Below, piece after piece: positions 1 through 6,626 of a stretch of 9,575 bases of DNA. Made by a program: the position numbers and the translations under genes. The DNA lies in the NCBI RefSeq assembly GCF_946481715.1, contig NZ_CAMLOV010000192.1, positions 1 to 9,575 on the forward strand, read 5' to 3'. The notes beneath the pieces are model-generated. The model was given only the letters and a program-made list of their open reading frames with translations, did no database searches and was not told the DNA's origin. The first letter of the stretch is position 1. Each line of letters begins with the position of its first letter. This DNA comes from an uncultured Mucilaginibacter sp. Its GTDB lineage: Bacteria > Bacteroidota > Bacteroidia > Sphingobacteriales > Sphingobacteriaceae.

Positions 1-261
1 ATTATTTACCAATACGTCTATCCTATTATCAAAGTTAGCCGCGATGAATTGTTGCAACCCGGCGTAATCATCGTGCACAATATCAAAGGCAATAGCAAAT
101 ACCTCGCAATCGGGGTTAAGCCCTTTGGCAATTTCGAGCAGTTTCTCCAGCTTATCCTGCGAGCGGGCCAAAGCCATTACTTTATGCTTGCCTGATAAGA
201 TGAGTTCTAATACAGCTTCAAACCCTACGCCGCTGCTGGCACCTGTTATAATAATGTTCAT
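1..261 (-). CDS. SDR-family NAD(P)-dependent oxidoreductase, partial (C-terminus outside window)
   Basis: The 87 visible residues are the N-terminal Rossmann half of a short-chain dehydrogenase/reductase. The protein begins MNIIITGASSGVGFE, giving the TGxxxGxG dinucleotide-binding loop at residues 6-13. R33 in ALARSQDKL is a basic residue of the kind that favours NADP(H) over NAD(H) in classical SDRs. D60 (AFDIV) fits the adenine-contact position. The visible part stops at DVLVNN, the beginning of the family NNAG motif, exactly at the window edge. The catalytic Tyr-x-x-x-Lys lies outside, so substrate cannot be judged. The ATG at 261 is the natural start because the first beta strand follows at once; the minus strand reads AGGGGGCTC just before it, the Gs coming from an intergenic repeat. 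It lies 61 bases downstream of the aromatic amino acid hydroxylase on the same strand, so co-transcription is possible. Family is sure; role unknown. Confidence 0.9.
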   Translation of the reverse strand, partial: MNIIITGASSGVGFEAVLELILSGKHKVMALARSQDKLEKLLEIAKGLNPDCEVFAIAFDIVHDDYAGLQQFIAANFDNRIDVLVNN

Positions 262-264
262 GAG

Positions 265-286
265 CCCCCTAACCCCCTAAAGGGGG
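265..286. repeat. Short palindromic intergenic repeat (tandem CCCCCTAA followed by AGGGGG)
   Basis: CCCCCTAA occurs twice in tandem and is followed directly by AGGGGG. Positions 273-277 (CCCCC) can therefore pair with 282-286 (GGGGG) around a four-base TAAA loop. I recall similar C5/G5 units as common intergenic repeats in Sphingobacteriaceae; this is from memory and not checked here. There is no T-run on either side, so it is a poor intrinsic terminator. It fills part of the spacer between the hydroxylase and the SDR gene, and its G-rich minus strand ends three bases before the SDR start codon. Confidence 0.6.
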
Positions 287-322
287 AATGATTAATTGTT
301 ATCGCAAATTTAGTATTTGTAT

Positions 323-2101
323 TTAAACCACCAATTTCTGTTCCACGGGGTGCTTTATTAGGTACAGCCCATCGGTTATCAGCTTTTTGTATTCGGGTTG
401 GGTGGCGGCCTTGTGTTCTAAAAATTGGCGTATCTCGGCGGCAAGGGTTTGTTCAACATCTTCATGGTTCAGCATTTCTAGTATTTCCAGCGCGCAAAGC
501 CAGTCGTCCTGGTGGTCTTTACGCAGTTGTAGCCATACATTGCCCAAAAAGCGGTAATCGCCGTGATTGTGGCGGCAATAGCGCACTTGCCGGTATAGTT
601 TGTGCAACTCGCATGTCTTAAAATCGTATTCGGGATGATGGGTAGCGGTAGCTGATTTATAAGCAATCTCTAAAAACGCATCCTTATCCGCCGCACCGCA
701 AAATACCGATGTTACGTTTTCGCCAACGGCCATGTCGTAAACTCCCCAGCTTGGGTCGAATAATAGGTTACCAGTCTCATCCTTCACCGTGCAATCAGTA
801 AAGGTGATGAGTTGTAGTTTACCTGTTTCGGCATGCAGGCTTTTTACCTTGCCAGTAATGGTAATGCCACTTTCAAATGCAAGGGTTGCGTGGTTGCTAG
901 CTTCAATGCCAATTGCTTTTAGTTCATCGACAGTATTATCCTCCAAAGGCTTATCAAAGCCCTTTAATTTCCCCACAGGTGAGCTAAAACCATCTTTGTG
1001 GTAACTTTTGCCGTGCCCTTTCAATTGCTTGTTGCCAACAGCCAGTGCGGTAGCGCCTGTGGTTTTGACGAAACTAGTATTGCCGCTTGCGTCAGCTGTT
1101 AATTGGGTAAACGTGCCCGAAACCTGTAGACCCGAACTGTAAACCGCTGTACAGGTATTCTTACTGTCGATAGCTTTCTGCAGCCCGTAAATACCACCCC
1201 GTCTAAACGACATAGTATCGGCGAATTGCTCTAATACATCTATCAAATTCTGGAAGGTGGGCGTTACGAAAAGCTGCGGCTGTGTTTTGGTGATATCGTA
1301 GGTGTATTTCACCACGTCGATGGTGTATGGCAATTTTTTTACCTCATCCAGCATGCAGCTTGCGCTTTCGCCTATGGAAGATAGCAAACCTGCACCATAT
1401 ATTTTGGGTTCCTGCAGGGTGCCGATGAGGCCATATTCTACTGTCCACCAGTGCAGGCGGCTAAGCAATGCCATTTCAGATGGCTCGCCCATATTATCTT
1501 GGCGGTAGGCTACCAAATCCTCAGCTTTTTTTATTTCCGCTTCATCGGCATGGGGCATTTCCTTTAAAATAGATAGCGTTCTTATTGCCTCGTACAATTC
1601 AAAATCCTGGGCACTAAACATCGCTTTAGCGCCTATCGAACCAAAATAACTTAGGTATTGGTGGTAATCCTTATCGGCAATAATAGGCGCATGCCCTGCC
1701 GATTCGTGTATGATATCAGGCGCAGGGGTGTATTCGATATGCTTTAATTGGCGGATATCTGCTGCTATCACCAGCACACGGTAAGCCTGATACTCCATAA
1801 AGGCCGCAGGCGGGATAAAGCCATCAACTGTAACGGCACCCCAGCCAATTTTGGCCAAAGCATCGTTCATTTCCTGTAGGTCGGGAATTTTCTCTATCGT
1901 TAGCCCTGCCCTTTGCAACCCGGGAATGTAAGGGTAGTAGGCAACATCTTTTAGGTAGCTGTAATTTTGCCGCATTACGTAGCGCCACACGGCATGGTCA
2001 ATCGGGGTGTAATGCTCGTAGTGCTGCTCTACAATAAATTGTTTTAAATGCGCGGGTAGCGCAGCAACCTGCGCATTATTAAAATCATTAAATCGGCTCA
2101 T
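323..2101 (-). CDS. Aromatic amino acid hydroxylase (phenylalanine 4-monooxygenase-like, pterin/Fe-dependent)
   Basis: A 592-residue cytoplasmic monooxygenase of the tetrahydropterin-dependent family, which uses O2 and a pterin to hydroxylate Phe, Tyr or Trp on the ring. The iron ligands are visible as H132 and H137 in PDIIHESAGHAP, plus E222 in HWWTVEYGL. The family signature YGAGLLSSIGE follows at 235-245, and residues 258-298 match the end of the catalytic core. There is no N-terminal ACT regulatory domain. Two things differ from the compact (about 300-residue) bacterial PheH and from the human enzyme. The gap from the second His to the Glu is 85 residues (40 in human PAH, H290 to E330), implying an insertion near 163-208. 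There is also a beta-rich extension of nearly 300 residues after the core. Bacillus and Bacteroidota enzymes of about 580 residues share this large form. Substrate preference cannot be read from sequence. The ATG at 2101 begins the obvious reading frame; 150 bases separate it from the flippase gene upstream. Confidence 0.93.
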   Translation of the reverse strand: MSRFNDFNNAQVAALPAHLKQFIVEQHYEHYTPIDHAVWRYVMRQNYSYLKDVAYYPYIPGLQRAGLTIEKIPDLQEMNDALAKIGWGAVTVDGFIPPAAFMEYQAYRVLVIAADIRQLKHIEYTPAPDIIHESAGHAPIIADKDYHQYLSYFGSIGAKAMFSAQDFELYEAIRTLSILKEMPHADEAEIKKAEDLVAYRQDNMGEPSEMALLSRLHWWTVEYGLIGTLQEPKIYGAGLLSSIGESASCMLDEVKKLPYTIDVVKYTYDITKTQPQLFVTPTFQNLIDVLEQFADTMSFRRGGIYGLQKAIDSKNTCTAVYSSGLQVSGTFTQLTADASGNTSFVKTTGATALAVGNKQLKGHGKSYHKDGFSSPVGKLKGFDKPLEDNTVDELKAIGIEASNHATLAFESGITITGKVKSLHAETGKLQLITFTDCTVKDETGNLLFDPSWGVYDMAVGENVTSVFCGAADKDAFLEIAYKSATATHHPEYDFKTCELHKLYRQVRYCRHNHGDYRFLGNVWLQLRKDHQDDWLCALEILEMLNHEDVEQTLAAEIRQFLEHKAATQPEYKKLITDGLYLIKHPVEQKLVV

Positions 2102-2168
2102 TTAAGGCTTTTGTTAATTGGTTTCTTATCAGAGGAACAGCAAATAACCGATTATGATTTGATAGATT

Positions 2169-2216
2169 TTTAATTCGGAATATTATATTTTTTTTAGCAT
2201 TTGCGCCCGAATTAAA
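2169..2216. repeat. Imperfectly spaced inverted repeat upstream of the hydroxylase gene
   Basis: TTTAATTCGG (2169-2178) and its exact reverse complement CCGAATTAAA (2207-2216) flank 28 bases that include a run of eight T on the plus strand. The pair lies 68-115 bases upstream of the hydroxylase ATG, inside the 150-base spacer after the flippase gene. It could be a two-half-site operator or a weak hairpin. No promoter of the TAnnTTTG type was seen nearby, so its function is open. The rest of spacer 2102-2251 shows only a 14-base palindrome at 2221-2234. Confidence 0.4.
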
Positions 2217-2251
2217 TTCCGTTTTTCGAAAAACACTGTAGGGTGTGGTGG

Positions 2252-3211
2252 CTACTTTTCGGTCCCGGTTTCAGTTTTGGGCAAACCTTCTTCAAGCCGT
2301 TTCGGGCGCAAAACGTAGTAAATACCAAAAAACGCCACGATGAGCGAAATAAGGTAAAACGAACCCGGTAGGAAAACAGCCAGGCTTTTTTCCATCGGGA
2401 ACCAGCGCGTAAGATAAGTAAATACCGTTTCGCGGATACCCGCACCGCCAACGCTGATAGGGATTATAGTTGCCAACGCCGATATGAGAAACGATAACAA
2501 GTATGGCGAAAACTTGCCTGTAAAATCCTGGCTCAGCAGCACAAACACAATAGCCAGCACTTGCAGGCCCTGCACACAGATGGCTTTTAAATGCCCTTCG
2601 AAGAAATAATGGGTATAATCTCTGAAAAATTTGTAGGCAACAAAATAGTATATAGCAGATGCAAGCGTGAAAATACCGAATGGTATGCCGATATGGATAT
2701 CTATCTGCGGGATAAAAAATATTAGCGCAACGGTAATTAAACCAATGGCCCAAAGTCCGCTCAGCCTATCAAACATGATGGCCCAGAACACCTTTTTTGC
2801 CGGGTGCTTATACGTTTTATTTAGCAGGTAAATTTTATAACCATCGCCGCCTATGCCACCAGGCAGCAGAAAGTTGTAAAACAACCCCAGCAGGTATAAA
2901 CGAAAGTTAAAGCGTGCGTCAAGATGGAGGTGGATAGATTTGAAATAGCTGGATAAGCGCCATGACGAGAACACCATACTGCCAAAAAAACTTACCAGCG
3001 CAGCCAGCATCCACCAATAATTGGCATGCAGCAGCCGGTATTTAACCTGGTTTAAAAGATCTTGCTTGCCATGAAAAAGGAGGTAAAGCAAGCCCGTGGT
3101 TACAGCAACTTTTAGCAATACTTTGGTTACGCTCCATACGGTATCTTTCCACGTTTTCGGCTTAACAGCCTTCTCCGTTTCGTCTACCTCGGTTTCTATC
3201 AGGTCTTTCAT
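2252..3211 (-). CDS. Lysylphosphatidylglycerol synthase TM-region / flippase-like integral membrane protein
   Basis: A 319-residue inner-membrane protein of the LPG_synthase_TM (UPF0104, YbhN/AglD-like) family. After a charged cytoplasmic N-terminus of about 27 residues, hydrophobic segments lie near 28-46, 65-84, 104-120, 142-168, 174-194, 209-227, 234-256 and 276-300. The tail (301-319) is charged. Family marks are FYNFLLPGGIGGDGYK (111-126), FDRLSGLWAIG (147-157) and PISVGGAGIRE (251-261). The catalytic GNAT-like domain that attaches lysine to phosphatidylglycerol in MprF is missing, so this is the stand-alone membrane module; such proteins are thought to move or handle lipid-linked substrates, but the substrate is not known. 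The ATG at 3211 is the only plausible start; a promoter-like -7 box lies immediately before it. It faces aguB divergently and is followed 150 bases later by the hydroxylase gene. The family call is firm and the function is open. Confidence 0.88.
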   Translation of the reverse strand: MKDLIETEVDETEKAVKPKTWKDTVWSVTKVLLKVAVTTGLLYLLFHGKQDLLNQVKYRLLHANYWWMLAALVSFFGSMVFSSWRLSSYFKSIHLHLDARFNFRLYLLGLFYNFLLPGGIGGDGYKIYLLNKTYKHPAKKVFWAIMFDRLSGLWAIGLITVALIFFIPQIDIHIGIPFGIFTLASAIYYFVAYKFFRDYTHYFFEGHLKAICVQGLQVLAIVFVLLSQDFTGKFSPYLLSFLISALATIIPISVGGAGIRETVFTYLTRWFPMEKSLAVFLPGSFYLISLIVAFFGIYYVLRPKRLEEGLPKTETGTEK

Positions 3212-3218
3212 TCGGGTG

Positions 3219-3226
3219 CAAAGCTA
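3219..3226 (-). promoter_or_regulatory. Candidate Bacteroidota -7 promoter box for the flippase-like gene
   Basis: The minus strand reads TAGCTTTG followed by C, an exact match to the Bacteroidota -7 consensus TAnnTTTG. No convincing TTTG is seen at the -33 position. The box ends only seven bases before the ATG at 3211, so transcription from here would give a leaderless or nearly leaderless message. Confidence 0.45.
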
Positions 3227-3256
3227 TGTTTTTTTTGTATTAACCCGATTTCGTTG

Positions 3257-3401
3257 CACCAATTTCACAGATTTTAACATTGATCGCACCGATAGGCCCA
3301 AGGCTGCATTCACCCATGTAATCGTTATAATCATTTTCTATAGTCAGGGTAATCCAAAAATCAAATCGGTGTAATCATTCGGTGCAATCGCTGAAATCAT
3401 G
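3257..3401. repeat. Decayed inverted-repeat element in the divergent spacer
   Basis: Two arms of about 37 bases face each other: 3257-3293 read on the minus strand, and 3365-3401 read on the plus strand. Both begin ATCGGTG, share ATCA at the same offset, and share an AATC-n-TGAAAT block with a one-base shift. The roughly 71 bases between them are rich in TAATC-like steps and hold no open reading frame. The form (about 145 bp, matching ends, non-coding middle, placed in a divergent spacer) fits a degraded MITE-like or dispersed hairpin element. No target-site duplication was identified. A promoter-like box for aguB lies just outside its right end. Confidence 0.45.
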
Positions 3402-3413
3402 ATCCTAAATACC

Positions 3414-3421
3414 TATTTTTG
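3414..3421 (+). promoter_or_regulatory. Candidate Bacteroidota -7 promoter box for aguB
   Basis: TATTTTTG followed by C matches TAnnTTTG, and its end lies 18 bases before the aguB ATG at 3440, a sensible distance for a short leader. No clear TTTG is present at the expected -33 distance, where the inverted-repeat element ends. Confidence 0.45.
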
Positions 3422-3439
3422 CGGCAAATTTCTAACGCT

Positions 3440-4309
3440 ATGGGAAAAGTACAAGTAGGGTTGGTGCAGATGACTTGCACGGCAAACAAACAGCAAAACC
3501 TGGATAAAGCTATTGTAAAAGTGCGCGAAGCTGCTGCAAAAGGCGCACAGATAGTTTGCCTGCAGGAGCTTTTTACATCGCTTTATTTTTGCGATGTAGA
3601 GGATTACGACAATTTTGCACTGGCAGAATCTATCCCCGGTCCATCAACCGATGCGCTGTCGGCCGTGGCCGCAGAATTGGGCGTGGTAATTATTGCCTCA
3701 CTGTTTGAGAAACGTGCACAGGGTGTTTACCACAACACCACCGCGGTTTTAGATGCCGACGGGCAATACCTGGGCAAATACCGAAAAATGCACATCCCGG
3801 ATGACCCTGGCTTTTACGAAAAATTCTATTTCACCCCCGGCGATTTGGGCTACAAAGTCTTCAAAACAAAATTTGCAACTATCGGCGTACTCATTTGCTG
3901 GGATCAGTGGTATCCGGAGGCTGCCCGCATAACCGCACTAATGGGTGCCGAAATACTGTTTTACCCCACCGCCATCGGCTGGGCATCTACGCAGGACGAA
4001 GCCACCAATGTGGAGCAATACAACGCATGGCAAACCATACAACGCTCGCATGCTGTAGCAAACGGCGTTTACGTAGTAAGCGTAAACCGTGTGGGCGAAG
4101 AAGCAGGCGTAAAATTCTGGGGCGGGTCGTTCTTCGCCAACCCATTCGGCGCGGTAATGCATCAAACCACGCCTGATCAGGAGGAAGTTGTGGTAATGGA
4201 GTTAGACCTTGATAAATCTGATTATTACAGAAGCCATTGGCCGTTTTTGAGAGACAGAAGGATAGATTCATACCAGCCGATAACAAAACGCCTCATCGAC
4301 GGCGACTAA
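3440..4309 (+). CDS. aguB: N-carbamoylputrescine amidase
   Basis: A 289-residue carbon-nitrogen hydrolase of the nitrilase superfamily, which hydrolyses N-carbamoylputrescine to putrescine, CO2 and ammonia in the cytoplasm. The catalytic triad is visible as E43 in CLQELF, K116 in YRKMHIPDDPG and C153 in GVLICWDQWYPEA. The stretch HIPDDPGFYEKFYFTPGD (118-135) is characteristic of the N-carbamoylputrescine branch rather than of general nitrilases or beta-ureidopropionases. Length fits the family. The frame is open upstream to a TTG at 3419, but that would add only MRQISNA before a typical first strand (KVQVGLVQMTC) and would overlap the promoter-like box at 3414-3421, so the ATG at 3440 is preferred. 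It lies 63 bases upstream of aguA, which makes its substrate, and both probably form one operon. No arginine decarboxylase is in the window. Confidence 0.95.
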   Translation: MGKVQVGLVQMTCTANKQQNLDKAIVKVREAAAKGAQIVCLQELFTSLYFCDVEDYDNFALAESIPGPSTDALSAVAAELGVVIIASLFEKRAQGVYHNTTAVLDADGQYLGKYRKMHIPDDPGFYEKFYFTPGDLGYKVFKTKFATIGVLICWDQWYPEAARITALMGAEILFYPTAIGWASTQDEATNVEQYNAWQTIQRSHAVANGVYVVSVNRVGEEAGVKFWGGSFFANPFGAVMHQTTPDQEEVVVMELDLDKSDYYRSHWPFLRDRRIDSYQPITKRLIDGD

Positions 4310-4318
4310 AATAACAAA

Positions 4319-4350
4319 GACTTCTTTACCACTTCGTTCCTCGCAATGAC
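4319..4350. repeat. Dispersed 'CATTGCGAGGAACGAAG' type repeat fragment
   Basis: Read on the minus strand, the spacer between aguB and aguA contains GTCATTGCGAGGAACGAAG followed by TGGTAAAGAAGTC. I recognise this from memory as a common intergenic repeat family (CATTGCGAGG-AACGAAG) in Bacteroidota and some other bacteria. It makes up half of the 63-base spacer. No hairpin with a T-run is formed, so it need not stop transcription into aguA. Confidence 0.5.
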
Positions 4351-4372
4351 AGCTTTATAAATACAGCACACC

Positions 4373-5413
4373 ATGAGTACCACCAATATACCAACCGGAC
4401 TACACTTCCCCGCAGAATGGGCTAAACAAACTGCTATGTGGCTAAGTTGGCCTCACAAGGAGGCTTCATGGCCTGGCAAGTTAGGTATTATCTATCCTAT
4501 GTATTGCGAATTTGTTAAGGTTGTGGCTGAAGGCCAGTTAGTACGTATTAATGTGGCCGATGAGGCAATGGAATGGTTTGCCAGGCAGCAATTGCAACTG
4601 GCGGGTGTTGATCTAAGCAAAGTAGAATTCTTCCATTTCCCCACAAACGATGCCTGGTGCCGCGACCACGGGCCTGCATTTTTGGTGAATTACGAAACCA
4701 AGGAAAAAGCCATTGTAGATTGGGGCTATAATGCCTGGGGTGATAAATACCCCCCGTACGATCTGGACGACGTTATCCCGACCAAAATTGCAAATCATTT
4801 TAACCTGCCGGTTTATCACCCGGGCATTGTGATGGAAGGTGGTTCGGTTGATTTTAACGGTGCCGGTACATTGCTTACCACCACCGCTTGCCTGCTAAAC
4901 CCAAACCGTAACCCGCATTTAACCCAGAAGCAAATAGAAGGCTACCTGCAAAACTATTACGGCGTAGAGCAAGTACTATGGCTGGGCGATGGCATCATTG
5001 GCGATGATACCGACGGGCATATAGATGACATCACCCGCTTTGTAAATACCGATACCGTGGTTACCGTGGTGGAAGAAAATAAAAACGACGAGAATTACCA
5101 CATATTACGGGAGAACCTGCAAACCCTTAAAACCATGCGCCTGCTCAATGGCAAGCAACTGAATATTGTTGAATTGCCTATGCCGGATGCTGTTGTTTAC
5201 GACGGCCAACGCTTACCTGCCTCTTACGCCAATTTTTACATCGGCAACGCAGCCGTGGTAGTGCCCACTTACCGCAGCAGGCACGATGATAAAGCGCTGG
5301 ATATTATACAGGGCTGCTTCCCGGATAGGAAGGTAGTAGGTATTGATTCTACAGATATTATATGGGGTTTAGGGAGTTTCCACTGCTTGAGCCAGCAGGA
5401 GGCGGCGGTGTAA
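4373..5413 (+). CDS. aguA: Agmatine deiminase
   Basis: A 346-residue cytoplasmic guanidino-group-modifying hydrolase (peptidyl-arginine deiminase-like, pentein fold) that converts agmatine to N-carbamoylputrescine and ammonia. The nucleophile is C338 in GLGSFHCLSQQE near the C-terminus, and the catalytic His is H216 in DDTDGHIDD. D98 (WCRDHGP) and the MEGGSVDFNGAGT block (154-166) complete the family signature. PAEWAKQTAMWLSWPH near the N-terminus is also typical. Length fits the family. The ATG at 4373 has no Shine-Dalgarno site, which is usual in Bacteroidota. It lies 63 bases after aguB, and the two supply putrescine from agmatine. Its stop codon at 5411-5413 touches the stop codon of the opposing gene, so no space is left for a separate terminator. 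Confidence 0.95.
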   Translation: MSTTNIPTGLHFPAEWAKQTAMWLSWPHKEASWPGKLGIIYPMYCEFVKVVAEGQLVRINVADEAMEWFARQQLQLAGVDLSKVEFFHFPTNDAWCRDHGPAFLVNYETKEKAIVDWGYNAWGDKYPPYDLDDVIPTKIANHFNLPVYHPGIVMEGGSVDFNGAGTLLTTTACLLNPNRNPHLTQKQIEGYLQNYYGVEQVLWLGDGIIGDDTDGHIDDITRFVNTDTVVTVVEENKNDENYHILRENLQTLKTMRLLNGKQLNIVELPMPDAVVYDGQRLPASYANFYIGNAAVVVPTYRSRHDDKALDIIQGCFPDRKVVGIDSTDIIWGLGSFHCLSQQEAAV

Positions 5414-6598
5414 TTACAGCCCGACATAATACCAGGGGATGCCTAACAGCCCCTTTTGCTGATAAACCGTTACATAGCTGCCTGGCTTGGCTTGTTGGTA
5501 CACCTGGCGGGTTACAACTAGGTCGTTCAGATTTTTTTCTTTCCCCCAGAAGCTCACGGTTAGATGATGGAAAGTACGCCTGGAATGTTTTGGTTGATCC
5601 AAAACCTTAACTTTGTACTCATTTGCTCCTGTGTTATCGAAATTGCAATTCACGCAAACCATTGCGCCGTAACTATATAATAGCGCAAAAATTGCGGCGT
5701 AGAGCCAGTTGCTTTGCTTTTTTTCTGAGCGCCTATCATAACCTAATACTAACCTTATAAGAACAAACATGCCCGTCAATATAATCGCATAAGGCATTAT
5801 CCAACGGGTATTATCCATCAGGTGGTATTGCATCAAGGCACTCCAGGCCAACACGCCTGCCGGGAAAAATAAAGCAGAAGTGAGGGATGGGTAGGCATCT
5901 CCCTTTTCGCCGTACAAAGTGACGAGCTTTTCATTCCGATACACAAAATATAACACCAAAAAAGGGTAAAGCACGGCAATGGTTAAAGCAATGTTGTAAG
6001 GGTTAGGGTAAATAAACAGCCAAAAAGCTATGCCTTTACCAATATTGTTGAGGTAAGAGGCATGCTTTCTGACCGTGCCAAGCTTTTTTTGCCGTTCGGC
6101 TTTGCTTGTGCCTATGTCCGGGTCGTTCATTACCGCATCCAGCTCTGCCTGGTAGGTGTTGCTATCTACCTGTTTAAGCCGGTTCCTGATGAGGGTGTGC
6201 ATAGCAATGCTATCCACTATTGAGGTGTAATTGTTAATATGAATAGTAGGATTAGCGTTGTTAACAGGATCAACAATTAAAGCGGACCATTGAATTCTGT
6301 AGCTTTTGGCCTTATCAAAATACAATGTTTTTGTCCTGTAATTGGTCCTATGTATAATCGCTTCTGCGGTAATGGTAATTTTTGTACGGGAAAAATGTAA
6401 GGCCCCCAACACCAATAAAAGCCAAATAAGAGTACCCAATGCTATATTGGTGTATGGCATTTCTTCGGGTATAAGCCCTTTATATAATCCAAAAATACCA
6501 ATACCGGTAGCAACCAGGCCCAAAATACAACCGTTGCGTCTGGCTGTTTTGCTGTAAGTAAACTCACGGTTTGTTAACATCGGTTCAATTACTGGCAT
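5414..6598 (-). CDS. Unrecognised multi-pass membrane protein, possible PH-like domain
   Basis: I do not recognise this 394-residue protein. Hydrophobic segments lie near 23-41, 51-69, 188-220 (one or two spans), 240-258, 267-286 and 298-316. Between the second and third comes a soluble region (about 70-180). Its start, TKITITAEAIIHRTNYRTKT (72-91) followed by YFDKAKSYRI, resembles the strand pattern of bacterial PH-like (bPH) domains; this is an inference from pattern only. A basic stretch, KAERQKKLGTVRKH (166-179), follows. The polar C-terminus (317-394) begins CVNCNF and ends in GLLGIPWYYVGL, which suggests a small beta-rich domain; which side of the membrane it faces depends on the exact number of spans. 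There is no signal peptide. The start ATG at 6598 lies 28 bases after the stop of the histidine kinase gene on the same strand, so the two are likely co-transcribed and may work together. Its stop touches the stop of aguA. Confidence 0.75.
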   Translation of the reverse strand: MPVIEPMLTNREFTYSKTARRNGCILGLVATGIGIFGLYKGLIPEEMPYTNIALGTLIWLLLVLGALHFSRTKITITAEAIIHRTNYRTKTLYFDKAKSYRIQWSALIVDPVNNANPTIHINNYTSIVDSIAMHTLIRNRLKQVDSNTYQAELDAVMNDPDIGTSKAERQKKLGTVRKHASYLNNIGKGIAFWLFIYPNPYNIALTIAVLYPFLVLYFVYRNEKLVTLYGEKGDAYPSLTSALFFPAGVLAWSALMQYHLMDNTRWIMPYAIILTGMFVLIRLVLGYDRRSEKKQSNWLYAAIFALLYSYGAMVCVNCNFDNTGANEYKVKVLDQPKHSRRTFHHLTVSFWGKEKNLNDLVVTRQVYQQAKPGSYVTVYQQKGLLGIPWYYVGL

Positions 6599-6626
6599 CT
6601 GCTTTTCTTAAAAAGGCTTTTTTGGC

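Noticed and set aside
2221..2234. 14-base palindrome GTTTTTCGAAAAAC as terminator of the flippase gene
   Set aside because: No room for a proper loop, almost no GC in the stem, and no following T-run on the minus strand.
2292..2753. 153-residue minus-strand frame within the flippase gene
   Set aside because: It runs in another frame of a clear membrane-protein gene, and its Cys/Tyr/Arg-rich composition is typical of an out-of-frame reading.
3419..3439. Extended aguB start at TTG 3419
   Set aside because: It would overlap the promoter-like -7 box and add seven residues ahead of a standard nitrilase-family N-terminus; the ATG at 3440 fits better.
5434..5457. AGGGG...CCCCT followed by TTT as a terminator for aguA
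   Set aside because: Only five base pairs with an 11-base loop and a short T-run, and it lies inside the coding region of the opposing gene.
5362..5610. 82-residue plus-strand frame spanning the aguA/membrane-protein junction
   Set aside because: It overlaps the catalytic end of aguA in another frame and the end of the opposing gene; no protein-like pattern.
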